Source of the DNA: Inquilinus limosus
GTDB taxonomy: Bacteria > Pseudomonadota > Alphaproteobacteria > DSM-16000 > Inquilinaceae
Direction of reading: 5' to 3'
NCBI RefSeq assembly: GCF_002195995.1
Contig: NZ_NHON01000015.1
Span: 32,307 to 96,306 of the forward strand
DNA: 64,000 nt
In this document: positions 20,261 through 30,193 of the stretch, one piece after another
Layout of the letters: the number at the start of each line of letters is the position of its first letter
Numbering within the stretch: position 1 is the stretch's first letter
The notes under the pieces: generated by a model
Database searches by the model: none
What the model saw: the letters and a program-made list of their open reading frames with translations, nothing else
What the model was told of the DNA's origin: nothing
Program-made: the position numbers and the translations under genes

Positions 20261-20674
20261 ATGACGGACGCCCCTACCAACGCCCCCGTCGACCGGCTGA
20301 TCGAGGCCGGGCTGCGGCCGACCCGCCAGCGCGTGGCGCTGGCGCAGCTGCTGTTCGACGGCTGCGACCGCCACGTCACCGCCGAAGCGCTGCACGGCGC
20401 GGCGCTGGCGGCCGGCCAGGCCATGGCGCTGGCGACCGTCTACAACACCCTGCACCAGTTCACCGAGGCCGGCCTGCTGCGCGAGGTGGTGGTCGAGGCC
20501 GGGCGGTCCTACTTCGACACCAACATCCACGACCACCATCATTTCTACCACGAATCGACCGGCGAGCTGCGCGACGTCCATGGCGACGCCGTGGTGGTCT
20601 CGGCCCTGCCGGACGCCCCGGCCGGCACCCGCATCGCCCGGGTGGATGTGGTGATCCGCCTCACCGACAAGTGA
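20261..20674 (+). CDS. irr: Irr-type iron response regulator (Fur family)
   Basis: A 137-residue Fur-superfamily repressor. The winged helix is IEAGLRPTRQRVALAQLLF to ALATVYNTLHQFTEAGLL. The dimer domain carries IHDHHHFYHESTGELRDV, the His cluster typical of Irr, which in rhizobia binds haem and is degraded when iron and haem are plentiful. No N-terminal Cys-Pro haem motif is present, as in many non-Bradyrhizobium Irr proteins. Start ATG 20261 is preferred over upstream in-frame ATGs at 20240 and 20177. Its stop codon abuts the 142-bp repeat. Confidence 0.85.
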   Translation: MTDAPTNAPVDRLIEAGLRPTRQRVALAQLLFDGCDRHVTAEALHGAALAAGQAMALATVYNTLHQFTEAGLLREVVVEAGRSYFDTNIHDHHHFYHESTGELRDVHGDAVVVSALPDAPAGTRIARVDVVIRLTDK

Positions 20675-20814
20675 GGCCGTCCGGAAATGCTACTGGTGCG
20701 GCCGTCTGACGGCGGTTTCTCCGCTTCCGGTGCTCACGCACCCAATGTGCGCTGCGCTCCGGTTCTCGAAACCACCGCCAGCCGACTCACACCAGCGCAT
20801 TTCCGGACGGCCTC
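20673..20814 (+). repeat. 142-bp structured repeat, family A copy 1, at the irr 3' end
   Basis: The ends GAGGCCGTCCGGAAATGC (20673-20690) and GCATTTCCGGACGGCCTC (20797-20814) are perfect 18-bp inverted repeats. A second stem pairs CTGGTG with CACCAG. The core contains CTTCCGGTGCTCACGCACC and TGTGCGCTGCGCTCCGGTTC. The element begins inside the irr stop codon. Two further copies lie at 40139-40279 and 61945-62086, each at the 3' end of a gene and in the same orientation as that gene. Confidence 0.9.
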
Positions 20815-20832
20815 AAAAGAGGGTCACCTCCC

Positions 20833-21255
20833 ATGACCGCCGCGCCGCGCATCGACGGCCTGCTCGAGACCGCGCTCTATGTCGCCGATCTGGACCGGTC
20901 CGCCGCCTTCTACGAGCAGGTGCTGGGCCTGCCCGTGATGCTGCGCAGCCCGCGGCTGGTGGCGCTGGATGCCGGCCGCCAGGGCGTGCTGCTGCTGTTC
21001 CTGGCCGGCGCCACCTCCGAGGACGTGGTCGATGCCCCCGGCACCATCCCGGGGCATGAGGGCACGGGGCGGCTGCACATGGCCTTCGCCGTGCCGGCCG
21101 GCAGCCTCGACGCCTGGCGCCAGCGCCTGGCCGAGGCCGGCGTGGCCCTGACGGGAGAGATGGGCTGGTCGCGCGGCGGCGCCAGCCTCTACTTCTCCGA
21201 CCCCGATGGCCATGTCATCGAGCTGGCGACCCCGGGGCTGTGGCCGAACTACTGA
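20833..21255 (+). CDS. VOC superfamily (glyoxalase/bleomycin resistance-like) protein
   Basis: A 140-residue two-module vicinal-oxygen-chelate protein. Seen: LETALYVADLDRSAAFYEQV with LGLPVM, the His of LHMAFAV, and the terminal Glu of FSDPDGHVIELATPGLWP; these are the usual metal ligands of single-domain dioxygenase or glyoxalase-like members. The ATG follows GGGTCACCTCCC, a weak site. The gene lies just behind the repeat after irr, so it may have its own promoter. Substrate unknown. Confidence 0.88.
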   Translation: MTAAPRIDGLLETALYVADLDRSAAFYEQVLGLPVMLRSPRLVALDAGRQGVLLLFLAGATSEDVVDAPGTIPGHEGTGRLHMAFAVPAGSLDAWRQRLAEAGVALTGEMGWSRGGASLYFSDPDGHVIELATPGLWPNY

Positions 21256-21259
21256 GGCT

Positions 21260-21727
21260 TCAAACCGCCGATGCGCGGCGCGGCCAGCGGAAGCGCGCGA
21301 CGGTCCCGGCGACAAGAACGGAGATGCCGCCCAGCGCCAGGCCCACCACGACGTCGCCGACGGTGTGGCCGCCAACCGTCATGACCGCGCCGACGGCCAG
21401 GATCAACGCCGCCGCGACCGTGACGCGGGCCCGCGTCCAACGTGGCCAGACCAGCGCCGCCAGCGTCGTCACCGCCACCACGACCAGTGCCGAGTGGCCG
21501 CTGGGCAGCACCACCCCGACCTGGCCGAATCCTTCCGGATGCCAGTCGACGGCGGCCCGCGCGGCCCGGACCGTGACGACGGCCATGGCCAGCGCCGCCA
21601 GGCTGAACACGGCCAGCCGCCGACGGCCGTGCGCCAGGGCGACGGCCGCGACGATCACCTGCAGCGGCACCACGACGTACCACCAGCCCAGCAGGCCGAT
21701 CGACATCAGGAGAACGATCGGTTTCAT
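21260..21727 (-). CDS. PAP2-like integral membrane protein with incomplete active site
   Basis: A 155-residue protein with about five hydrophobic segments. It keeps the PAP2 phosphatase motif 2 (VLPSGHSALVV) and the His-x3-Asp part of motif 3 (GGHTVGDVVVG), but the Lys/Arg-Pro of motif 1 and the Arg of motif 3 are not visible. It may be a divergent lipid or undecaprenyl phosphatase, or inactive. Start ATG 21727 puts a membrane segment (IVLLMSIGLLGWWYVVV) at the N-terminus. Convergent with the VOC gene, divergent from PBP1A. Confidence 0.7.
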   Translation of the reverse strand: MKPIVLLMSIGLLGWWYVVVPLQVIVAAVALAHGRRRLAVFSLAALAMAVVTVRAARAAVDWHPEGFGQVGVVLPSGHSALVVVAVTTLAALVWPRWTRARVTVAAALILAVGAVMTVGGHTVGDVVVGLALGGISVLVAGTVARFRWPRRASAV

Positions 21728-21898
21728 GCCGATATCATCCCATGCGCGGGGCCGCGGATGAAGCGGCATGGCAGCGCAGGTGATATCGCCCTATCTCACT
21801 TTCCACAGCCTCCGCATGGCTTCATCGAGCAGAAGGCGTTTCCGATTCGCCGGCCGAACGTTTAGTAAGAGACGCCCTGGGACCAGTGAACCGCCCGC

Positions 21899-24478
<2,580 letters not shown>

Positions 24479-24488
24479 GCGTCCGGCC

Positions 24489-25787
24489 TCACGCCGCGTC
24501 CAAGGCAGCCGGTCTGGGACCGCCGGTGGCCCAGTCCAAGAGCTCGACCGTGTGCACCACCGGCAGGGCGGTGCCCAGGCCGATCTGGGTGATGCAGCCG
24601 ATGTTGCCGGCGGCGACCATCGCCGCCCCGGTGCTTTCCACCGCCCGCACCTTGCGCGCCCGCAACTCGTCCGCGATCTCCGGCTGCAGCAGGTTGTAGG
24701 TGCCGGCCGAGCCGCAGCAGAGATGCCCGTCCGGCACCTCGCGCAGCTCGAACCCCGCGGCGGCCAGCAGGCGGCGCGGCGGCGCCGCGATGCGCTGGCC
24801 GTGCTGCATCGAGCAGGCGGAGTGGTAGGCCACGGCCTGCCCCGTCGGCCGCGCCGGCGGCTGCAGCCCGACCTCGTCCATCAGCTCGGTGACGTCCTTG
24901 GCCAGGGCCGAGACCCTGGCGGCACGCCCGGCCCAGGCCGGGTCGGCGCGGAACATGTGGCCGTAATCCTTGACCGTGGTGCCACAGCCGGAGGTGTTGA
25001 CGACGATGGCGTCGAGGCCGCCCTCCTCCACCACCCGGCCCCAGGCTTCGATATTGGCCCGGGCCGAGGCCAGCGCCGCCTCCTCCCGTCCCATATGGTG
25101 GGTCAGCGACCCGCAGCAGCCGGCGCCTGGCGCCACCACCACCTCGACCCCGTGGCGGGTCAGCAGGCGGATCGTGGATTCGTTGATGCCCGGGTCCAGC
25201 ACCGTCTGGGCGCAGCCGGACAAGAGCGCCACCCGACGCTTCCGCACTCCCTCGGCGGCGAAGACCTGCGGCCGGTCGACCGGGCTGGGCGGCGGCAGCC
25301 GGCGCGGCGCCAGCGCCAGCATGGCGCGCAGCCGCTTCGGCAGCAGCCCCGCCACCGGCCGTGCCGCCATCGCCCCGATCAGCGCCAGGCGGAACAGCCG
25401 CGGCCGAGGCAGCACCGCCGCCAGCAGCGCCCGGATCGCCCGATCCTGCAGCGGCCGGCGATAGGTCTTCTCCACCACCGCGCGGCCGTGGTCGACCAGG
25501 TGCATGTAGTGCACGCCCGATGGGCAGGTGGTCATGCAGGACAGGCAGGACAGGCAGCGGTCGAGATGCCTGGCGACGCTGGCCGGCGCCGGGCCGCCGC
25601 CCTCCAGCATCGACTTGATCTGGTAGATGCGGCCGCGCGGGCTGTCGAGCTCGTCGCCCAGCACCGTGTAGGTCGGGCAGGTGGCGAGGCAGAAGCCGCA
25701 ATGCACGCAGCTGCGCAGGATCTGCTCCGACACCGCATTGTCCGGATCGGCCAGCTGCGCCAGCGAGAAATGAGTCTGCACCCGCAC
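24489..25787 (-). CDS. glcF: Glycolate oxidase iron-sulfur subunit
   Basis: A 432-residue subunit with two [4Fe-4S] sites: SCVHCGFCLATCPTY and CLSCLSCMTTCPSGV. Two CCG-type domains follow (GCCGSLTHHMG and LCCGSAGTYNLLQPE), which pass electrons toward the quinone pool. With GlcD and GlcE it oxidises glycolate to glyoxylate. The 10-bp gap to the convergent PBP1A gene is tight. In the operon it is separated from glcE by a small YeaQ-like gene, which is unusual. Confidence 0.95.
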   Translation of the reverse strand: MRVQTHFSLAQLADPDNAVSEQILRSCVHCGFCLATCPTYTVLGDELDSPRGRIYQIKSMLEGGGPAPASVARHLDRCLSCLSCMTTCPSGVHYMHLVDHGRAVVEKTYRRPLQDRAIRALLAAVLPRPRLFRLALIGAMAARPVAGLLPKRLRAMLALAPRRLPPPSPVDRPQVFAAEGVRKRRVALLSGCAQTVLDPGINESTIRLLTRHGVEVVVAPGAGCCGSLTHHMGREEAALASARANIEAWGRVVEEGGLDAIVVNTSGCGTTVKDYGHMFRADPAWAGRAARVSALAKDVTELMDEVGLQPPARPTGQAVAYHSACSMQHGQRIAAPPRRLLAAAGFELREVPDGHLCCGSAGTYNLLQPEIADELRARKVRAVESTGAAMVAAGNIGCITQIGLGTALPVVHTVELLDWATGGPRPAALDAA

Positions 25788-25912
25788 CCTCCCGTCGTTG
25801 CGCCGACACTAGCCTGCGGCGCGGAGGAATGGGAACCCGGCGGATGCTGCGCGCGCATCCGCCGGGATCGGTGCGGCAGGACGGCCGGCCCGAGGGCGGG
25901 CGGCCGGCTGCT

Positions 25913-26173
25913 TCAGCCGGCGCTGCTGCTGCGGCCGGCGATGACGCGGTAGATGATCAGCAGGATGACCGCGCCGATCACCCCCAGCACGAATTTCAGA
26001 AAGCCCTCTGGCTCGGCGATCCCAAATTGCTGGCCGAGCCAAGTGCCAACGAAAGAGCCGGCGATGCCCAGCAAGATGGTGATGATGAAGCCACCCGGGT
26101 CGCGCCCGGGCATCAGGAACTTCGCAACCAAGCCGATCACGAAACCGATGATGATGGTGACGATGATGCCCAT
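25913..26173 (-). CDS. GlsB/YeaQ/YmgE-family stress-associated membrane protein
   Basis: An 86-residue protein with three hydrophobic helices in the Transgly_assoc pattern: IIVTIIIGFVIGLVAKFLMP, ITILLGIAGSFVGTWLG and GVIGAVILLIIYRV. GRDPGGF in the first loop is typical. Start ATG 26173 follows GGAGGGAGAGCCC. Family members are inner-membrane proteins of unknown mechanism linked to stress responses. It lies between glcE and glcF on the same strand, so it may be carried on the glycolate oxidase transcript. Confidence 0.88.
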   Translation of the reverse strand: MGIIVTIIIGFVIGLVAKFLMPGRDPGGFIITILLGIAGSFVGTWLGQQFGIAEPEGFLKFVLGVIGAVILLIIYRVIAGRSSSAG

Positions 26174-26262
26174 GGGCTCTCCCTCCGCGGCGAGTCGACC
26201 GTCCAATCATAACCCATGAGCCCCCGGCGAGGTTTCCGGTCCTTTCGGACGCCCCAGGCCCG

Positions 26263-27438
26263 TCAGGCGATCATCCGTCCCGGCGACAGGATGCCCTTCG
26301 GGTCGAAGGCCTCGCGCACCCGGCGCCCCAGCGCCTCCAGCGCCGGCGGTTGCGGCTCGAACACCGGCAGCGCTGCGCGCAGCCCGGCCGGGGCGCGGAC
26401 CAGCGTCGCATGCCCGCCGCCCGCAGCCGCGACCGCCGCCCGGATCGCGGCGGCCCCGGCGTCGCCGTCGGCCGGGACGGCGATCCAGACCAGCCCCCCG
26501 CCCCAGTCGAAATAATGCGCCCCGCCGGCGGCGGCCGCGACCCCGGGACCCGCGGTCGGCGCCACGGAGACCCGCCATACGGCCCGATCATCCGCAACGA
26601 AGGCCGCGACGTCGCGGATCCGGCGCCAGAGATCGACCGATTCGTCCGGATCCAGCACCGTCAGCGGCCCGGCATCGCCCAGCAGCTGCGACAGTGCCGC
26701 CACCCGGCTGTCGACAGAGGGGCCGAAGCCCTCGATCCGCACCAGGCTGCGCGCGGTGTCGCCGAGGATGCCGGCCGGCAGATGGGCGGCGCCCGAGACC
26801 TCGTAGGGGCTGGTCAGCGCCCGGGTCAGCACCGCGACGCCGGCGGCGTCATCCAGCCCGGCGACGGCGAGGGTGCGCACCGTCTCCGGCGCCGGCAGCA
26901 CCTTGACCGTGATCCGGGTCATGGCGGCCAGCGTGCCGAAGGCCCCGGTCAGCAGCTTCGGCAGGTCGTAGCCGGTGACGTTCTTGACCACCCGGCCGCC
27001 CGATTTGAAGGCCTGGCCGCGGCCGGACACCGCCTCGATCCCCAGCACATGGTCGCGCGCGGCCCCGGCCTTCAGCCGGCGCGGGCCCGCGAGATTGCAG
27101 CCGACCGCGCCGCCCAGCGTGCCGGCGCCGGCCGGCCCGCCATAGAGCGGGCCGAGATCCGGCGGCTCGAAGGCCAGGGCCTGGCCGCTTGCGGCCAGCG
27201 CCGCCTCGATCTCCGCCATTCCCGTGCCGGGCCGGGCGGTCAGCACCAGCTCCTCCGGCTCGTACACCTCGATGCCGGCGAGGCCGGAGAGGTCGAGCGC
27301 ATGCGCCGCCTGCACCGGCCGGCCGAAGCCGCGCTTGCTGCCGCGACCCGTCAGCTCCAGCGGCACCGCGCCGGCCAGGGCCCAGCGGACGATCTCGAGC
27401 ACCTGGTCGTCGGTCTCGGGCTTCAGCGTCTCGGTCAT
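26263..27438 (-). CDS. glcE: Glycolate oxidase FAD-binding subunit
   Basis: A 391-residue subunit of glycolate oxidase with the FAD_binding_4 (PCMH-type) domain: VPLELTGRGSKRGFGRPVQA, EPEELVLTARPGTGMAEIEA, GGAVGCNLAGPRRLKAGAAR and GGRVVKNVTGYDLPKLLTG. It lacks the C-terminal catalytic domain of GlcD, as expected for GlcE. Start ATG 27438 (MTETLKPETDD); a GTG three codons upstream is an alternative, and neither has a strong ribosome site. A palindromic repeat occupies most of the 175 bp between glcD and glcE. Confidence 0.93.
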   Translation of the reverse strand: MTETLKPETDDQVLEIVRWALAGAVPLELTGRGSKRGFGRPVQAAHALDLSGLAGIEVYEPEELVLTARPGTGMAEIEAALAASGQALAFEPPDLGPLYGGPAGAGTLGGAVGCNLAGPRRLKAGAARDHVLGIEAVSGRGQAFKSGGRVVKNVTGYDLPKLLTGAFGTLAAMTRITVKVLPAPETVRTLAVAGLDDAAGVAVLTRALTSPYEVSGAAHLPAGILGDTARSLVRIEGFGPSVDSRVAALSQLLGDAGPLTVLDPDESVDLWRRIRDVAAFVADDRAVWRVSVAPTAGPGVAAAAGGAHYFDWGGGLVWIAVPADGDAGAAAIRAAVAAAGGGHATLVRAPAGLRAALPVFEPQPPALEALGRRVREAFDPKGILSPGRMIA

Positions 27439-27466
27439 CGATCGCACCAGGAATTGCAGGCGGCAG

Positions 27467-27584
27467 CCCCCTCACCCTCCCGCCGCCTGCGGCGTCGGGC
27501 CCCTCCCTCTCCCCAAGGAGAGGGGAGTTTCGCCTCTCCCCCGGGGAGAGGTCGGAACCGCGTCGGCGGTTCCGGGTGAGGGGG
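27467..27584. repeat. Palindromic repeat related to family B, between glcD and glcE
   Basis: A 118-bp element bounded by CCCCCTCACCC and GGGTGAGGGGG, with internal CTCTCCCC/GGGGAGAG, GGAACCGCG/CGGCGGTTCC and CCGCCGC/TGCGGCG pairs. The CTCTCCC and GGGTGAGGG modules are shared with the copies at 4898 and 43430. Sitting inside an operon, it may set the relative amounts of GlcD and GlcE. Confidence 0.75.
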
Positions 27585-27613
27585 TGGCACCGGCCCATCG
27601 GCAGCGAGCGCCA

Positions 27614-29101
27614 TCAGAAGCGCGGCAGGTCGGGGAAGCGGGTGGCGCCGTGGTGGATGTGCACCCGGCCGAGCTCGGCGCAGCGGTGCAGGGTCGGGAA
27701 CACCTTGCCGGGGTTCAGCAGCCCGTCAGGGTCGAAGGCGCATTTCAGCCGCTGCTGCTGCGCCAGGTCCTCCGGCCCGAACTGCACCTCCATCAGGTCG
27801 CGCTTCTCGACCCCGACCCCATGCTCGCCGGTCAGCACCCCGCCGACCTCGACGCACAGCCGCAGGATGTCCGACCCGAATTCCTCGGCCTTCTCCAGCT
27901 CGCCCGGCACATTGGCATCGTACAGGATCAGCGGGTGCAGGTTGCCGTCGCCGGCGTGGAAGACATTGGCGACGCGCAGCCCATGACGGCGCGACATCTC
28001 CTGCATCCGGGCCAGCACCTCGGGCAGGCGCTTCCGCGGGATGGTGCCGTCCATGCAGTAATAGTCGGGGCTGATCCGGCCCACCGCCGGGAAGGCGGCC
28101 TTGCGCCCGGCCCAGAAGCGCAGCCGCTCCTCCTCGCTGGCGCTGACCACGCAGACGCTGGCGCCGCAGTCGCGGCCGATCGCTTCGACCCGCTCGATCA
28201 GGTGGTCGACCTCGGCCTCCGGGCCGTCCAGCTCGCAGATCAGCAGCGCCTCGACATCCAGCGGGTAGCCGGCCTTGACGAAGGCCTCGGCCGCATGGAT
28301 GGCGGGCTTGTCCATCATCTCCAGCCCGCCGGGAATGATGCCGGCGCCGATGATGCGGGCGACGCAGTCGCCGCCGGCCTCCGACGACGGGAAGCCCATC
28401 AGCACCGCGCGCTGGGTGGCCGGGCGGCGCAGCAGCCGCACCGTCACCTCGGTGACCACGGCCAGCAGCCCCTCCGAGCCGGTGAGCACGCCGAGCAGGT
28501 CGTATCCGGGCGAATCGAGATGCTTGCCGCCGAGGCGCAGCACGGTGCCGTCGATCAGCACCACCTCCAGCCCCAGCACGTTGTTGGTGGTCAGCCCGTA
28601 TTTCAGGCAGTGCACGCCGCCGGAATTCTCCGCGATGTTGCCGCCGATGGTGCAGGCGATCTGGCTGGACGGGTCGGGCGCGTAATAGAAGCCGGCATGG
28701 GCGACGGCGTTGGTGATGCCGAGATTGGTGACCCCCGGCTGCACCCGGGCGCAACGGTTGTCGAAGTCGATCTCGAGCACGCGGTTGAACTTGCCGAGGC
28801 CGAGCAGCACGCCGTCCTCCAGCGGCAAAGCGCCGCCGGACAGCGAGGTGCCGGCGCCGCGCGGCACCACCTTCACCCCCATCTCGTGGCAGGTGCGCAG
28901 CACCGCCGAGACCTGGGCGGTGGTCGAGGGCAGCACCACGATCATCGGCAGGGTGCGATAGGCGGTCAGCCCGTCCGACTCGTAGGCCCGGCGCTCGGTC
29001 TCCGCCGTGATCACGCCCTCGCCCGGCACGATGGCGCGCAGCGCCGCGGCGATCTCCTCGCGGCGCGCCAGGATGGCGGCATCGGGGGCTGGCATCTTCA
29101 T
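27614..29101 (-). CDS. glcD: Glycolate oxidase subunit GlcD (FAD-linked oxidase)
   Basis: A 495-residue flavoprotein. The N-terminal FAD_binding_4 domain has MIVVLPSTTAQVSAVLRTC, VVPRGAGTSLSGGALPLEDG and IGGNIAENSGGVHCLKYG; the C-terminal FAD-oxidase domain has VFHAGDGNLHPLILYD (the metal/substrate His residues) and GGVLTGEHGVGVEKRDLM. It oxidises glycolate (or D-lactate) to the 2-oxo acid at the inner membrane. Start ATG 29101 follows GGAGGTTCC. First gene of glcD-glcE-(YeaQ)-glcF. Confidence 0.95.
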   Translation of the reverse strand: MKMPAPDAAILARREEIAAALRAIVPGEGVITAETERRAYESDGLTAYRTLPMIVVLPSTTAQVSAVLRTCHEMGVKVVPRGAGTSLSGGALPLEDGVLLGLGKFNRVLEIDFDNRCARVQPGVTNLGITNAVAHAGFYYAPDPSSQIACTIGGNIAENSGGVHCLKYGLTTNNVLGLEVVLIDGTVLRLGGKHLDSPGYDLLGVLTGSEGLLAVVTEVTVRLLRRPATQRAVLMGFPSSEAGGDCVARIIGAGIIPGGLEMMDKPAIHAAEAFVKAGYPLDVEALLICELDGPEAEVDHLIERVEAIGRDCGASVCVVSASEEERLRFWAGRKAAFPAVGRISPDYYCMDGTIPRKRLPEVLARMQEMSRRHGLRVANVFHAGDGNLHPLILYDANVPGELEKAEEFGSDILRLCVEVGGVLTGEHGVGVEKRDLMEVQFGPEDLAQQQRLKCAFDPDGLLNPGKVFPTLHRCAELGRVHIHHGATRFPDLPRF

Positions 29102-29172
29102 CGGCGGAACCTCCGCCGCGACGATAGGAAGGCCGGGCCGATCCGGCAAGCCAGGGCAGCCCGCCGGCAACG

Positions 29173-29199
29173 AAAAAGGCCGCGTCCGGGGACGCGGCC
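29173..29199 (-). terminator. Rho-independent terminator of rpmJ
   Basis: On the minus strand a 10-bp GC stem (GGCCGCGTCC/GGACGCGGCC, 29178-29199) is followed directly by five T residues (29177-29173). It lies about 28 bp past the rpmJ stop and separates it from glcD, a textbook intrinsic terminator. Confidence 0.9.
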
Positions 29200-29226
29200 T
29201 TCGATCGTCTCAAGGAGCGGCTGAGA

Positions 29227-29352
29227 TCAGCCCTGGCGCGCCTTGAAGCGCGGATTCTCCTTGTTGATGACGTAGACACGGCCCTTGCGGCGGACGACGC
29301 GGCAGGCGCGGTGACGGCTCTTCAGGGTCTTCAGCGAGTTCGCGACTTTCAT
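29227..29352 (-). CDS. rpmJ: 50S ribosomal protein L36
   Basis: A 41-residue protein reading [17 protein letters not shown], then [16 protein letters not shown] and FKARQG. It matches the alphaproteobacterial L36 form with one cysteine, i.e. the zinc-free type rather than the CxxC...C..H zinc form. The gene is monocistronic and ends in a strong terminator. GGGA/GGA lies before the ATG. Confidence 0.96.
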   Translation of the reverse strand: MKVANSLKTLKSRHRACRVVRRKGRVYVINKENPRFKARQG

Positions 29353-29601
29353 AATCCATATCCCATGCGGCAGCGCCGGCGCCGCCGGGAGCAGGAGCTC
29401 GCGGGCCGGAATTCGAGGCGCGGACCATAGTGGCCACCCCGCATCCTGTCAACCGGGCGCGTAACGATTTCCCGCGTAACCCTGCGACACGTCGCAGCGA
29501 AAGGAACCGCGGAGCGCGAACGGGCTGGAGATCGCCACAACTCCTCCAGCATACTCGCGCCCGTCAATCGCCGGACCGGCACCCACCCCAGGGGAGGCAC
29601 C

Positions 29602-30060
29602 ATGCGTTCGTTGAAGTTCGCCGTCATCACCGCCGCCATCGTCAGCTGCGGCGCCGCCATCGCCTGGGCGGCCACGCCCGAGGAGACGGTGGCCCAGCGC
29701 GAGGACGCGATGAAGACCTACGGCGCCAGCGTCAAGACCCTGACCGGCTTCGTGCGCGACAACCAGGGCTCGATCGACGACGTCAAGGCGGCGACGGCGA
29801 AGATGGCGGGGGTGAGCGCCGAGCTGCTGTCCCTGTTCCCGGAAGGCACGGCGGTCGGCGTCGGCAAGAGCGCCGCCAAGCCGGAGATCTGGGCCAACTG
29901 GGCCGATTTCCAGACCAAGGTGAAGGCCAACCACGACGCCATCGTGGCGCTGGACGCGGCCGCCCAGTCCGGCGACGCGGCCAAGGTCAAGGCCGCCTTC
30001 CCGGCCGTCGGCCAGTCCTGCGGCGCCTGCCACGAGACCTATCGCGTCAAGAAGAGCTGA
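29602..30060 (+). CDS. Cytochrome c' / c-556 family protein
   Basis: A 152-residue periplasmic monohaem cytochrome of the four-helix c' family. A Sec signal (MRSLKFAVITAAIVSCGAAI, cleavage near AWAATPEE) is followed by helices starting EETVAQREDAMKTYGA and the C-terminal haem site CGACHETYR. Such proteins bind NO or take part in electron transfer. GGGGAGG precedes the ATG. Divergent from rpmJ by 250 bp; no other gene in that gap. Confidence 0.93.
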   Translation: MRSLKFAVITAAIVSCGAAIAWAATPEETVAQREDAMKTYGASVKTLTGFVRDNQGSIDDVKAATAKMAGVSAELLSLFPEGTAVGVGKSAAKPEIWANWADFQTKVKANHDAIVALDAAAQSGDAAKVKAAFPAVGQSCGACHETYRVKKS

Positions 30061-30093
30061 CGATCCTCGTCGGCGGGCCGACGAGGATCGTCA
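30058..30093 (+). terminator. Perfect 17-bp hairpin starting in the cytochrome c' stop codon
   Basis: TGACGATCCTCGTCGGC (30058-30074) is exactly complementary to GCCGACGAGGATCGTCA (30077-30093) with only GG between. It begins at the TGA stop. No T-run follows; it leads straight into repeat family C. It could stop transcription or protect the mRNA 3' end. Confidence 0.6.
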
Positions 30094-30173
30094 TTGCGAG
30101 GAGGCGAAGCCGACGAAGCAATCCAGGGGCCGGTTCGAGCCACCCTGGATCGCTTCGCTGCGCTCGCGATGAC
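30090..30173. repeat. Palindromic repeat, family C copy 1
   Basis: An 84-bp imperfect palindrome: left arm GTCATTGCGAGGAGGCGAAG continuing to AATCCAGGG, right arm CCCTGGATCGCTTCGCTG to GCGATGAC. A close copy lies at 53416-53501. In this copy the right arm has drifted (GGATCGC against GCAATCC). It lies between convergent cytochrome c' and NylB-like genes. Confidence 0.85.
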
Positions 30174-30193
30174 GGTCCGTTTGCCGGCTTGTC

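Noticed and set aside
20730..21059. A frame starting MLTHPMCAALRFSKPP, with similar peptides near 40200 and 62029
   Set aside because: The shared peptides are translations of the 142-bp repeat, not a protein family.
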